A stretch of DNA of 64,000 nucleotides from Perkinsus marinus ATCC 50983 (Eukaryota; Perkinsozoa; Perkinsida; Perkinsidae), in assembly GCF_000006405.1 (NCBI RefSeq), contig NW_003206847.1, forward strand, positions 479,356 to 543,355, in the 5' to 3' direction. The position numbers were made by a program, and so were the translations under genes. The notes beneath the pieces were generated by a model, which saw nothing but the letters and a program-made list of their open reading frames with translations, had not been told where the DNA came from and made no database searches. How positions within the stretch are numbered: position 1 is the stretch's first letter; every line of letters begins with the position of its first letter. Of the stretch, positions 34,657-48,031 are shown one piece after another.

Positions 34657-35921
34657 TCAGCATCGCTCCGCGATAATGGTAGTCTCTCCCTGTTGGAAGG
34701 GATTCCAGGGGCCGGCTTTCGTTCGGCTGGAGACACCATAAGAGGTGCGTTCAGAGGAGCTAGTAGTTCCGAAACCTACCAGAAAGATGAAGTCGCCCTT
34801 GAACGACCTAAATGCACTTACAGGTTCCTTTTCGTGAAGACCGAAAGGTAACTTGACGATTTCATCATAGAGCAGCTCGCCATAGATGAGCATAACAAAA
34901 CCGATCAGTTGGAGTAGAGACCACGACGTGAGAGGCTCACCGAGGCCCTTGCCTGGTGCTACGTAGAACCTAAGACAGATGATGAGAACTCCAACAACGA
35001 GATGAGGACTTACATCAGCACAGAGACGATCCAGATGAGGATGGTCCTCGTAGCGTCGAGGAAGGTATGATGAACCGCTGAAGCGGTAGCAGTAACCATA
35101 ACGCCACATAGATTGAATACGAATACGGAGACGACGAACGACACAGTGAGCCACATTATAGCCGGATCGTTGTAGAGCATGACGAAGGAGTCTCTAGTAT
35201 TCTCGATAACACCACCAACATCACCACCATGAAGGGAGCCAACGATTGGCAAGGCAACGGCCACCATCAAAATGGTACCCCAGAAGCCTTCTAGACCGAC
35301 TAAGGCGACAGGAGACACATCGTGAGGAGGTTTCAAGAGGAACTCCTCAATGACGTATTGAGAGGCGCATACGATTTGGCCACCGACGATGAAACAGATA
35401 CCCAGAAGGAGCTTGCCGAGACTAACTACTTGGGTTTGGTTCTCTCGAGAGGCAACACTAGACATGCCCACGAAAATCAAAGCGATAACACATATGATAA
35501 CACCGGCCCAGTTGTGACGGTACATCTTTCTGTGGAGGAAAAGGACCGATAGAGCCGCCGAGAAGATGAGGATGCTTCCCTTGAGCATCTGGAAAACCGA
35601 CACGGGGGTGTAGACGAGACCGATGGCCTGGAAGGAGGACCCCAAGAGGTCGAAAAGGGATGGTATGGCAACAACAAAAAATATATGTTTGTTGACCTTA
35701 TCCACTTTTATATACCTCCTCCACACGAGTAGGTAGTAAACAGGTAACGCCAACAACATGGCAACGAACATGATCAGACTCATGAACCAGGGCTTCTCGA
35801 AAAGGTGATAAATACCATCAATGCCGAAAGCACCAGTTTGGAACTGTAACTTCTCAACGATAGAGTTGGCTGAGCCGGCCAGCAGACCAATAGTAAAGAC
35901 GATCGCGAAGGTGCTCCACAT
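34657..35921 (-). CDS. SLC35F6-like multi-span transporter
   Basis: Two exons, 35921-35014 and 34969-34657, with a 44-nt intron (GTAAGT...TCTTAG), give 406 aa. About ten hydrophobic helices include FAIVFTIGLLAGSANSIVEK, FMSLIMFVAMLLALPVYYLL, FQAIGLVYTPVSVFQMLKGS (the family block with VYTxxSxxQMLRG), LLGICFIVGGQIVCASQYVI and LQLIGFVMLIYGELLYDEIV, whose GFxxLxxGxxxYNE-like ending is typical. It belongs to the drug/metabolite transporter superfamily, close to SLC35F6. The animal member sits in lysosomal or mitochondrial membranes and its substrate is not settled. The spliced C-terminus (KAGPWNPFQQGETTIIAERC) is cytosolic. Confidence 0.82.
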
Positions 35922-36270
35922 AGCGGTAGATAGGAGCTCTCAAAATATAATGTGTCAACTTGAGGAGTACCTTTTACTAGCTTTACAGCTCTACGCTGAA
36001 ATATAATGTCACTTGCTCTCTTGACAAATCTTGCATTTCCTCAACGGTTATGATTTTTCAGAGTGTTCCGTTGACCTCTCCTGAGACCACTCCCCCCAGG
36101 ATCGGATTTCGTATGAAAGCGCTGTTGAAACTCCGGAGAAGTCTGTCGAGCATTTTGCGAATTTTGTAGATGTAATGAGTCTTAACCGGTTGGAAGTTGT
36201 TGTGAAAAAGTGGGCTACAGTTGAAGGTATAGATGAGGTCGTGGTAGAGAACGTTTCCTTTTGAGTCGAG
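35922..36270. promoter_or_regulatory. Divergent promoter region SLC35F6-like/DDX41
   Basis: A 349-bp gap between divergent genes contains the 19-mer ATCTTGCATTTCCTCAACG at 36028-36046, identical to the one between CNOT9 and CDC48. Downstream of it a TTTTTCAG acceptor and an open stretch at 36099-36264 appear (separate entry). The promoter role is inferred from position. Confidence 0.4.
36099..36264 (+). CDS. Possible small exon, unknown
   Basis: After a CCCCCAG acceptor the frame reads DRISYESAVETPEKSVEHFA, NFVDVMSLNRLEVVVKKWA and ends GIDEVVVENVSF at 36264. The composition is protein-like, but no initiating exon is resolved upstream. It may be a tiny separate gene or part of a 5' leader of DDX41, which starts seven bases later. 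Confidence 0.3.
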
Positions 36271-39187
<2,917 letters not shown>

Positions 39188-39424
39188 TGAATACTATAAC
39201 GTTACACTATTACCATTTCTAATACACGTTTGTTGCGTTTACTTGAGTTTCTGATGGAAACTTCGGATTTCATGAGAAGATGAAAACTTCCTATTTTCTC
39301 GAGACCGATTTATATGTTTAGCACTCAAGTCTCTTGAAAAGGCGTCCGTTGAGAAAAGCGAAAATGAGGAAGTATTCTCGCGAGTGATGGAATTGGTCGA
39401 GACATGTGGCGACTCTCCAGACTA

Positions 39425-41640
39425 CTACAACGGCCGATCGGGTCTATGTACGCTTTTGGAGGAGTAAAGGGAGTCTGCCCCGAGGGAGGGGAGGAGTTTG
39501 AGAGAAAGCCGATGAGCAGTCATCTGCAGTCCTCCTTCTAGAACCATGAACTCCCGATGAAGACGGTATTTCTTAGCGGATCCATGACATCGATACCTAA
39601 GCCGGATGGACCGGCGTAGACTGAGTCTATCGCTCTCGAGTATAATGGCTCCTCCCATATACTTGACTAGGCTTGTGGAGGAGCCCAACTCGAACACGAG
39701 GCAACAGGCATTATCATAAATTAACAGAAATATCGGCTTGCATGGTGCGTAAAAACTGAGGGGTGATGAGGAGTAAATCGAGGGAATAAGGATATACTTC
39801 AACTTCCCGAAGAACTCGAAAATCGCTAGAAGATACCGCACGAAGGACCTCATCAACCTGACAAGATCTTCCACCGGCCCCAGCTAGCCGCGAAATAGGT
39901 CCTTACCTCAACCTGATACCGGGCATGCGGGGCTGTCTCGTTCACTTCGAATTGGGTACAATGCTGTAACTTTCTCAAAGACTCCAACGATATGTTCGCC
40001 AAGTTCCTTAGTCGTTTCGATGACGACCAGTAGCTCATTTGAAAGGCGGCCAAAAGCATGGCCGCAGACTCGGCAGGAAGAACTCTCGAGTTTACCGTGG
40101 AGATTGCCTCTCCCAGATTAGGGACCCGGGCCCGACTCAAATCCCAGCCCATGAATCGTAAGCCGTATAGGAAGAAGCTCTCGTAGGTGATGGCGTTGGA
40201 GACTATCGAGGTCGTGCTGGTGACAGGACACGACAAACGAAAACAATCTGCAATGTAACGTAACTGATTTCAGCAACTCACAATAACAATATGATCAGAA
40301 TGGACTCTCACATAGGACCCAGCGGTCCAGCCTCGATCACCTTCACAGTCCTCTCCCTCTACCCCTCTAGACAGGAGACCTTCATGACGGTAGGGCACCA
40401 ATGATATCGCATGGAGAGCAAGGAGGAAGGACTCGCGGTCAGCAGCCTCCCGAGCCAAGCTGTAGAGAGGTTCATCAAACCATAGTAGTGCCTCTACTAC
40501 CTGCTCGCCAGAGCCTCTATGTCCGGGTCCAGATCCGCGCATCCGGCTTTTCTCTGCATCCTACAGCGGACATACAGCAATTGTGCTCTCGCCTGTAGTG
40601 ATGATAACTCATCAGCACGAGGTAGATGCCTTTCCAATAGAGGGGCGTTTATGGCCATCTGAGGGGAGCGCTCCTAACCACTGGTGGAGGAATATATGTT
40701 CGCTTTCCTCGGCAATTTCCTCACTAATTGTAGGAGTTCAGGTAGAAGTGTACAGAAACCAACAAGAATTTACCAAAATTCCCTCAGAAATCTCATATGG
40801 TCACCAACATATGTAGTTGACTATGTGCATATTCGCCCACACTAGCCTGACTTTGGACAGACCGAAGACCACCCCAACAAGGCCTCGAGGGTCCAGTCGG
40901 TCGGAAGGCCGTTGCTCCCCTAGGAGCTCAACTGCTCGGGTGATCACTTTCCTCCATAACTCTACATCCCTTACCTCGGTCCGGTACCTGTCGAGCCGGC
41001 TGTGGACAGGGATCGAGAGCATTAATAGTAATAGTGTATTACATGGCAGTCGAAATTAGAGGGAGGTCCTTTCTCGAAGCTGAGAGAGCGAGCCCTCGAG
41101 TGGCACATGCAACCACCACAGCTCGAATGCTCTGCATGTCCCTTTTGGGTATGTCGTAATTAACCACAGCCGCCATAGCCAAAGCCACATGAGCTAATGC
41201 CGTCGGTGAGGGGGTGACCGATTCATGTCCGACCTGCTGTCGGGCTAATAGTGTATCTACCATGCAGGAACCTAAGATACGCCTGCTTGACTCGGCCTCC
41301 TACCCCCTCTATCTTGGAGATACCAAGCAACATCCATGATGCGATGAGGTGTCTTCTTATCCCCTAGATGGACCGTAGTCAAATGACGAAGTAGCAAAGA
41401 GATGGTATCCAAATCAGGTTGCTGGGCTTGTAGGAAGGACTGTAAGGTCGATCCTGTCCGGGCCTCATGGTGTATGAATTTACGCAGGAATCTAGCCATT
41501 CACTCAACTGAGCAGATCTCCAAGACCCCACCAACACTCGCCGAGACTGCTGCATTAAGTTAGCAATAATATACGTATAAACAGTACGTTCGGAAGGTCT
41601 GTACTCCAGCTGCACTGAGTTGGCTAGTGGGAAAGCCCGA
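39425..41640 (-). CDS. Helical-repeat protein, possibly FASTK/R-AP-like
   Basis: Minus-strand exons encode QLEYRPSERTVYTYIIANLM, ARFLRKFIHHEARTGSTLQS, LARQQVGHESVTPSPTALAH, RLDRYRTEVRDVELWRKVIT up to DPRGLVGVVFGLSKVRL, EQVVEALLWFDEPLYSLARE, LPAESAAMLLAAFQMSYWSS and a final exon (39874-39425). The repeated helix pairs with L-x2-L-x2-A spacing recall heptatricopeptide or FASTK-type organellar RNA-binding proteins of alveolates. I could not confirm a terminal RAP domain. The intron at 40681-40842 is an introner repeat. Upstream the gene runs into an intron split by the retrotransposon at 41694; a possible first exon (LDSIVFLESIQNYTQVEAFI) lies at 50796-50599. Confidence 0.45.
40681..40842 (-). 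repeat. Introner-like MITE, copy 5
   Basis: On the minus strand a 162-nt intron starts GTGTGGGCGAATATGCACA and ends CATATATTCCTCCACCAG. It joins SKVRL to the next coding stretch. It contains GTCAACTACATATG, GGGAATTTTGG, GTACACTTCTACC, GGAAAGCGAAC and the other shared blocks. The repeat fills the intron almost from splice site to splice site. Confidence 0.85.
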
Positions 41641-41693
41641 CATTTTCAAAAATGTCACCACTGGGAATTGAACCCTAGTCTTTATCATTCATA
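41640..41693 (-). repeat. tRNA 3'-half module next to the retroelement
   Basis: Read on the minus strand: CTAGGGTTCAATTCCCAG, TGGTGAC, A, TTTTTG. It lies in the probable intron upstream of a TCAG acceptor at about 41612, in the helical-repeat gene. The retrotransposon boundary is about 20 nt upstream of it, so the original 5' part of this intron is displaced. Confidence 0.65.
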
Positions 41694-42040
41694 TGAAATC
41701 CCATGCACAGAGGAGTGGGACAGGCAGACGAGGATGACACGGGCAGGAATGGCTATAAAACTTGTGGTTTCTATGAAACCGTAGCCCGGGCAGGTTATAA
41801 CCGTTAAACTGGAACCCGGGCGAGCGCTAACTCCAGATCCGTGACTGGTGAGAGCATAGGCTCTAACCGAGATCTGGATGGGTTAGCTCATAGCCACCTG
41901 CTGTGAACATCCTCGATCTGCTAGAGTGCTGGTCTATTTGTAAATCAAGAGGGCAGCGTGGAATCATCACACACTGCTCCCTAAACCATGACTGTCATGC
42001 CATAATATGACAGCCAAGGATTAGACCTACACTCTACCTC
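41694..42040 (-). repeat. Split direct repeat B2
   Basis: 347 bp, identical by eye to B1 (42238-42584), forming the outer 3' end of the retrotransposon. A 19-bp G-rich spacer (42041-42059) separates it from A2. Confidence 0.9.
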
Positions 42041-42059
42041 TGGGCAAGGGGAGGGAGGG

Positions 42060-42237
42060 TTTGATGACTTCATCGAGTCACTGATGATTCTGTTGAAGCT
42101 GTTGGTGCTTGAAACCTACTAGCCTAGCAAGCTAGATGATATTATCGCATATTATTCTGTGTTATTGTGTATTGTTGTGTCACCTCTAGTTGTGTGATTT
42201 CACTATCCTCGATCCCTACGAGTCGGGATCAGTCACA
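42060..42237 (-). repeat. Split direct repeat A2
   Basis: 178 bp, identical by eye to A1 at 49593-49770. It abuts B1 directly, as expected if a circular intermediate joins B and A ends. Confidence 0.9.
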
Positions 42238-42584
42238 TGAAATCCCATGCACAGAGGAGTGGGACAGGCAGACGAGGATGACACGGGCAGGAATGGCTAT
42301 AAAACTTGTGGTTTCTATGAAACCGTAGCCCGGGCAGGTTATAACCGTTAAACTGGAACCCGGGCGAGCGCTAACTCCAGATCCGTGACTGGTGAGAGCA
42401 TAGGCTCTAACCGAGATCTGGATGGGTTAGCTCATAGCCACCTGCTGTGAACATCCTCGATCTGCTAGAGTGCTGGTCTATTTGTAAATCAAGAGGGCAG
42501 CGTGGAATCATCACACACTGCTCCCTAAACCATGACTGTCATGCCATAATATGACAGCCAAGGATTAGACCTACACTCTACCTC
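42238..42584 (-). repeat. Split direct repeat B1
   Basis: 347 bp, the inner copy of B2, located just downstream of the recombinase frame. Confidence 0.9.
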
Positions 42585-42689
42585 CCATCTGTCCCACTAC
42601 TACTCCATCCTGTATATTCACTCGATGATCAATCGATTAATTGCACAACAAGATCATGGAACTTAGTCAAATTAAAACATAGATTAGAG

Positions 42690-44084
42690 TCAATTTGAAA
42701 TGGGTTTCTCATCCCAAACGAAGTCGACTTCTACGGCCGATGATGAAGATGCTGATGCTTGCTCACCTCCTGCTGACGCCGGTACCAAGATATCAGATCT
42801 GTCCAGGCAAGCAAGCATCTTTCCAGAGTAATGCTTTTCCCTGCTTGCCCTGTGAGATCGATCGCGAAGATAAACATTCTCGACCGTAGTAGCATCCTTC
42901 CATCTACCATACTCAGCAATTTCATGGAGGGGCACCTTCGCATCAGCCAGGAGGCAGACGCCGGTTCTCCTCATGCTATGTGATGTTTTGCGTCCAACCT
43001 CCAGCTCCGGGTCAGTATCCCTGAAAACGGTTTCAACCAGAGCATTGATGTCCTTGGACAACTGGTTATAGGACAGGCCGAAAAGAGTCGGCTTTGCTGC
43101 TATCTCAGGGCCATTGCTCAGCACTTCCATGAGCCGGTGCATGGGGCAAATTCTGTCTCCACAAGGTGAGCCACAAGGTTTGCCATGACTGCACCCCAAA
43201 ATGACGGTCTGGCCACTGCCACTCTGATCTGTCTTAGAGCACCTTATGTATACTTTGAGGTAGGATCCGCACAAACTCGTCGTGACATCAGCCGGGGTGA
43301 GAGATGCTACTTCTTTGAGGCGGAGTAAGCAAAATATCCCCGTTAAGAAAGCTACTTCACTGATTGCTCTCCCTGATGGTGGAGTCAGACAGACAACACG
43401 CTTGATCTGGTCCAGAGTCAAAGTCACCGTGCGCTTCTGCTTACGGTTTCGGAGTATTCGTTTGGCAGACTGGAGGGCCAACCTAACATATTCTTCGTCT
43501 GCCACCGAGAGGGGAGCAACCTCAAATAGACGCGACTCGATTCTAATAGTATTCACATACTTATAGATAGTTTCATACATCAGAGCACACTTGGTTAAAC
43601 TGACAATATATTCCACCAACGCGTCTACGCTGGCTGGAAAGGGAGTAAGGCCTTGATTCAAGCAGAAAGTACAGTATCGGCGAATGACAGAATTGCGGTC
43701 CCTGTTAGTGGACTGGGCACGTGAGCTTTCCAAGTGTAATAGGATATCCTGTACTGCCACCGAAGGTAATAGCCGACAATATGGCCTTGGCGAAGATAGA
43801 GATGAGGCTGAGAAGGGGTTCCTGTTCGCTACCGGCATCAAACATCTCGTTACTTGGCCCGTAGAAAGACGAGTTGTGGGTTGAGAGCTATGCCTTGGAG
43901 TTGGAGGAGACGGGCACGATCTTCTCACGTATTGCCGCGTAACGACTTGGTGGCGAAGATCCCGAGTCCGAGAGATAGAAAGCCGTGCTTGCGGGGGAAG
44001 TTTTCCCTGCGGGATGACATTTGAAAGGGTGCCAAGGAATGCTCTTCTTGAAATGTCCCCCAGACCCGAACGCAATGCACCCAT
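42690..44084 (-). CDS. Retrotransposon tyrosine recombinase
   Basis: 464 aa. The N-terminal half is basic. The C-terminal half has the tyrosine-recombinase layout: an Arg in the LLRLKEVASL block, HSMRRTGVCLL (the HxxR pair), then GRWKDATTVENVYLRD with the terminal Tyr region. In the family it inserts the circular cDNA into target DNA. It is an element-borne gene, not a host gene. Confidence 0.85.
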   Translation of the reverse strand: MGALRSGLGDISRRAFLGTLSNVIPQGKLPPQARLSISRTRDLRHQVVTRQYVRRSCPSPPTPRHSSQPTTRLSTGQVTRCLMPVANRNPFSASSLSSPRPYCRLLPSVAVQDILLHLESSRAQSTNRDRNSVIRRYCTFCLNQGLTPFPASVDALVEYIVSLTKCALMYETIYKYVNTIRIESRLFEVAPLSVADEEYVRLALQSAKRILRNRKQKRTVTLTLDQIKRVVCLTPPSGRAISEVAFLTGIFCLLRLKEVASLTPADVTTSLCGSYLKVYIRCSKTDQSGSGQTVILGCSHGKPCGSPCGDRICPMHRLMEVLSNGPEIAAKPTLFGLSYNQLSKDINALVETVFRDTDPELEVGRKTSHSMRRTGVCLLADAKVPLHEIAEYGRWKDATTVENVYLRDRSHRASREKHYSGKMLACLDRSDILVPASAGGEQASASSSSAVEVDFVWDEKPISN

Positions 44085-44105
44085 AGTCAGAGTTATAACA
44101 GAAGC

Positions 44106-46373
44106 TCAGATTAGAGCCGTTTGGAAGGTGCGCAGTATAGGAACCGCGTCGAATTCTATACCCAGACTTCGTACGGAGCAAAGAATAGTCTGCCTGTCAT
44201 TCCTGGACAAGAAATCAGCCAGGCTGTTATTGTCTCCACGGATATGATATGCTGTGACCACAAAACCACCTATTGGCCAAAGCGTGTTGAAGGCTCTCAA
44301 AATCAACCTCATAGACTGAGCTCTCGCAGAGTTCCGTCGTAGGGCATGTACAGTGGGCGTATTATCAGAAAGGACGAGAACCAGCTCTGGATTCCTTTCA
44401 AGCGCCTTTGTTGTGGCCACACCAGCAGCTATCAGCTCTAGGGAACATATATCAGCACTGCTTGGTGGGTTTGTAGTGGTGAATTGTGACAACTCTGGTG
44501 ACGAAGAATACTTCGTACAGAACCATTCAACATTCAAGGCCCTGGGGATCGTCGTGGACGAATCCAAGTCGAAGACTACCCCACCAATACCTGATAGTGA
44601 CGCGTCTGTTACGACGACTGAGCAAAGATCATCCTTCTTGGCTACCCAGCCGAGCAACTGAGAGGCAGTCGTCCCCGACAGACGTGGAGATGAAAGTACA
44701 CGCAGATACAGCTGAGCGCTGTGACAGATCTGGTCCCCCAGAGTAACATATCGGAGTGCATGCTTCCTCGCCGCTGCTTGTAAGGCGTAAAAGGGGGCCA
44801 TGGCCGCTTTCAGTCGCGGAGTAATTTGCATCAGCCAGGTGAGCCTTCCCGTTAACTGCTCCACCTGAGGTACCGCTACCCGTCTACCGGGGGCAGAGAC
44901 GAAAGAGTTCAACTGTTTTAAGAGAGCGAGGCGTTTCTCCTCAGGTACACGCACTGAGCGAGACTTTAGATCCCACTCGAACCCCAGATTATGAGGTGTG
45001 CATGATACACGAAGCTTATCAAAAGCTATGTCCAGACCAAGGGCTGAATAGATAAGAAGGATCTTAGCCGTTATCTCAGATGCTTTACTTTTGGGTACGA
45101 TCCATCCGAGATCGTCTACATAAATCATACCCGAGCCATCCATAGGGGTTTCACATATCAGCTTCTTGACAAGACGATGTACGCTACCAAATAGCCGACA
45201 CCACAGAAGCGGAGAACTGCGCAGACCGAATGGTAATCGGATATGTTGGTAGAAGAGAGAGCCAACATGGTTAACGAGAAACTTCCGATCAAGTATATGT
45301 ACTGGCAAATGTCTAAAGGCAGACGTGATATCTGCTTCAATCCATACCAAAGGGTCCTTCGGACTAGTGGTCTCGCTCAAATGCTGTACCAAATATGCCG
45401 CAGAACGTAGTCCTGGAAGACAGATAGTCTCTTCACAACGAACTTGTTCGTTAACACCTGAGCGACGTAGATCATCGATCAAGCGTAACTTACCAGATGG
45501 TTTCACAACACAGGCAATCTTGGTGCAAACGGAATCTTCAGCTATTTCTGGAAGAGTTGTCATATGTCCGAGGGAGACCTCCTTATCCAGACTTTGCTGG
45601 ACTCTATCAATGGCTTCTTCACAGGACTTGTAATTCTTCCATGAGTCAGCGGCCCACAAAGCAAGCTCATAACCGGTATATTTGGGACCTTTATCAGAGG
45701 GCCAGAGACCGGAAGCCTTTATGGGCTTCCTTATACCAATATTACAACCTCGAGAGATCTCATCGCAAATCAGAAGATCTTCCTTCTCCGTCGGTCTAGT
45801 AGTAGAAGTCATTAGACTGTGTAGTAAATCAACGCAGAGAGGAGAAGACGGTGCTGGCTCTGTACTGCTATCGAGAAGAGTTGCCCAGCTATTTCTCAGC
45901 CTATTGCCTGCCGACTGGATGGAATCCCTCATTTTATCCAGGAACTCCGCTTGCAGGCCTTGACTATCTCGTGGTAACTCTATCCAAGCGATGAAACTCT
46001 CCCATAGAGAGGCATCACGCTGCAATTCTTTCAGAGCAGTCGTCAATAATTGCCGCAGAGGCGCGAGCATGAGCAAGTCCTGACCATCGCTTTTCAGGAT
46101 CTCAAACCAGGAGCACAGATCTGGAGATGAAGAACCATCAGTAAGACTGCTCGTTACATCTTCTTCGTTGCCCAGCTCAGTATTGCGAGCGAGAGTAGCA
46201 TAGTATTGCAGTTGCTGTCTACGGTAATCTTCCTCAGAGCCATCATGCGGAATTAGTTCATCGAGGATCTCTCTGTTAGTTAAGGTAGTTTCTCGTCGAA
46301 TATGACGCTTGGCATTGCGTATGGTTTTGGCCATACTGGACCTGCTATGGTGATGATTATGATTACGAGCCAT
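44106..46373 (-). CDS. Retrotransposon reverse transcriptase/RNase H
   Basis: 755 aa. Reverse transcriptase blocks are visible (RLIDDLRRSGVNEQV, EADITSAFRHLPVH, LPFGLRSSPLLWCRLF, MIYVDDLGWIVP), followed by an RNase H region (VVTDASLSGIGGVVFD, NNSLADFLSRN). This order and the DIRS-type sequence agree with the recombinase next to it. The frame runs unbroken. Confidence 0.88.
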   Translation of the reverse strand: MARNHNHHHSRSSMAKTIRNAKRHIRRETTLTNREILDELIPHDGSEEDYRRQQLQYYATLARNTELGNEEDVTSSLTDGSSSPDLCSWFEILKSDGQDLLMLAPLRQLLTTALKELQRDASLWESFIAWIELPRDSQGLQAEFLDKMRDSIQSAGNRLRNSWATLLDSSTEPAPSSPLCVDLLHSLMTSTTRPTEKEDLLICDEISRGCNIGIRKPIKASGLWPSDKGPKYTGYELALWAADSWKNYKSCEEAIDRVQQSLDKEVSLGHMTTLPEIAEDSVCTKIACVVKPSGKLRLIDDLRRSGVNEQVRCEETICLPGLRSAAYLVQHLSETTSPKDPLVWIEADITSAFRHLPVHILDRKFLVNHVGSLFYQHIRLPFGLRSSPLLWCRLFGSVHRLVKKLICETPMDGSGMIYVDDLGWIVPKSKASEITAKILLIYSALGLDIAFDKLRVSCTPHNLGFEWDLKSRSVRVPEEKRLALLKQLNSFVSAPGRRVAVPQVEQLTGRLTWLMQITPRLKAAMAPFYALQAAARKHALRYVTLGDQICHSAQLYLRVLSSPRLSGTTASQLLGWVAKKDDLCSVVVTDASLSGIGGVVFDLDSSTTIPRALNVEWFCTKYSSSPELSQFTTTNPPSSADICSLELIAAGVATTKALERNPELVLVLSDNTPTVHALRRNSARAQSMRLILRAFNTLWPIGGFVVTAYHIRGDNNSLADFLSRNDRQTILCSVRSLGIEFDAVPILRTFQTALI

Positions 46374-46487
46374 GGGTGAAAGGGGGATTAAATACTAGAT
46401 AAAATTTATAGTAGGAGAACCTTGGTAGTCCTTCGGAGGACTCTCAACACAATGTAGGGTTTGAAACAGCTAGAGAGTAGCAGAAAA

Positions 46488-47663
46488 TCACTGAGAGATA
46501 TTACTAGGTCCGACAGTCTTTGTGCCAGAATCTAGTCTGTCGTTAGTGCGATAGGGCTCGCTTCGGTGAAGGGGTGACTTGCCCTTTCCTTTGCCTTTAC
46601 CTTTGGCAGAAGTAAGACCTACGCCCTTGCCTTTACCGCCTTTTCCTTTTCCGAGGCCTTTCGCGGTTTGAGACTGCCAAGGTCGATTCTTCTGTTGGCG
46701 TTGATTGTAAGCAATGTTAATTTCCATGTCCAATCTGGGACGAACATAAGCCTCCGAGCCAAACAACTGCGACATCGAAACCGTTCCTGCTGCAACCGCC
46801 ATGGCGCCGCTCCTTCTATAGCTCGCCTCTGCATCGAATACCACCGACATTGGATGGCACGTAAATAAGAGAGAGACTTGGGACATATACGATAGCAGCG
46901 AACCCAAATCAATACTTTTACGGCCAGTTGCCGATAACTGTAGGGCTATCATGTAGCGTAGGAAGCATTGGTTCCATTCCCCCACGTTGTGGATGGGCCG
47001 CTTTTTCCCATCTGACTTCCTGCGTTGTACTACTTCACCAGTCACTGTAGTTATCGTTTCCAAGTCGGCATCATAAGCATGACTCGCTAATAGGAACTCA
47101 TTCAACTCAACGTAGGCCAAAGGTTGATCTATCACCTTCTTCACACATGCCACGGACCCAATCAAGTTTGGCCCGATGGATAAGGTATATGAGGAATCCT
47201 GGGCTTCTCGAATGACCTTGGGCAAATTCACAATCGCCTTACGGGTTCTCACTTTCTCCTCGTTGAGTTCCGTTTGATAGAGGAACTCCAGCTCCTGCTT
47301 GGCCTCTCTAATCATAGAAGTTAATGAGCTCAGGACCAAAGCAGTGTCACGCACAAGATTCTTAGAGTCTGCTGTCACTTCGTCAGTTATTAATTTACAA
47401 CCCTCTGCATTCATCGAGCCCATCAGACCGAGAGTCGCAAAACCATTCCTTTCCAGGGAAGTTTTAATAGCGGGGCCGAACTTTTGAGCCATTGATGAAC
47501 CCTCTAGTGCTCGGTCGACGATAATATTAACTGGATTGTGCTGTTCAGCCGCATTCAAGTTATCCTCTGCACCGGCGGCGGGCGCAACTGCTGCTTCATT
47601 TTGAGTGGACATTTGTAATGGGGATTCAAAACTGCAATACACTTCAAATGAACAGTCACACAA
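46488..47663 (-). CDS. Retrotransposon ORF2, Gag-like
   Basis: 391 aa. The first two thirds are mixed helical sequence (NIIVDRALEGSSMAQKFG, EAQDSSYTLSIGPNLIGS). The C-terminus is strongly basic with KGKG-type repeats, suited to binding nucleic acid. By position and composition it is a candidate Gag-like protein; no named domain is visible. Confidence 0.6.
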   Translation of the reverse strand: MCDCSFEVYCSFESPLQMSTQNEAAVAPAAGAEDNLNAAEQHNPVNIIVDRALEGSSMAQKFGPAIKTSLERNGFATLGLMGSMNAEGCKLITDEVTADSKNLVRDTALVLSSLTSMIREAKQELEFLYQTELNEEKVRTRKAIVNLPKVIREAQDSSYTLSIGPNLIGSVACVKKVIDQPLAYVELNEFLLASHAYDADLETITTVTGEVVQRRKSDGKKRPIHNVGEWNQCFLRYMIALQLSATGRKSIDLGSLLSYMSQVSLLFTCHPMSVVFDAEASYRRSGAMAVAAGTVSMSQLFGSEAYVRPRLDMEINIAYNQRQQKNRPWQSQTAKGLGKGKGGKGKGVGLTSAKGKGKGKGKSPLHRSEPYRTNDRLDSGTKTVGPSNISQ

Positions 47664-48031
47664 TTCTGGGTTCTCTCTGAATCGAACAAGTGAGGTAAGA
47701 ATGTGACGTACGGGACCTCAGCAGCTCTTACCACATTTAGTATGGCCAGTACCTCACTGGCGGTGCGCGAAACACACCGGTCATTCTCCCTGGGCTCGGT
47801 ACATTGGCTAGGAGTGAGTCGTGCTCAAGTCACGATGTACTTAGTCTGACAAACTTGACGAACGAAGGAGGATTTATCGCCCTATTGATTTGCAATCTTC
47901 GAAGAAGAGTATTAAACAGCTTCTCAGTCCCATCCGCTCGGCTTAGCGGTCATTGTCTTGCCCAAATTGAGACTCTTTAACTCAAGCCAGATTGCTCGGC
48001 GAGCGAACAGAGACACAGGAGATCAAGTAAA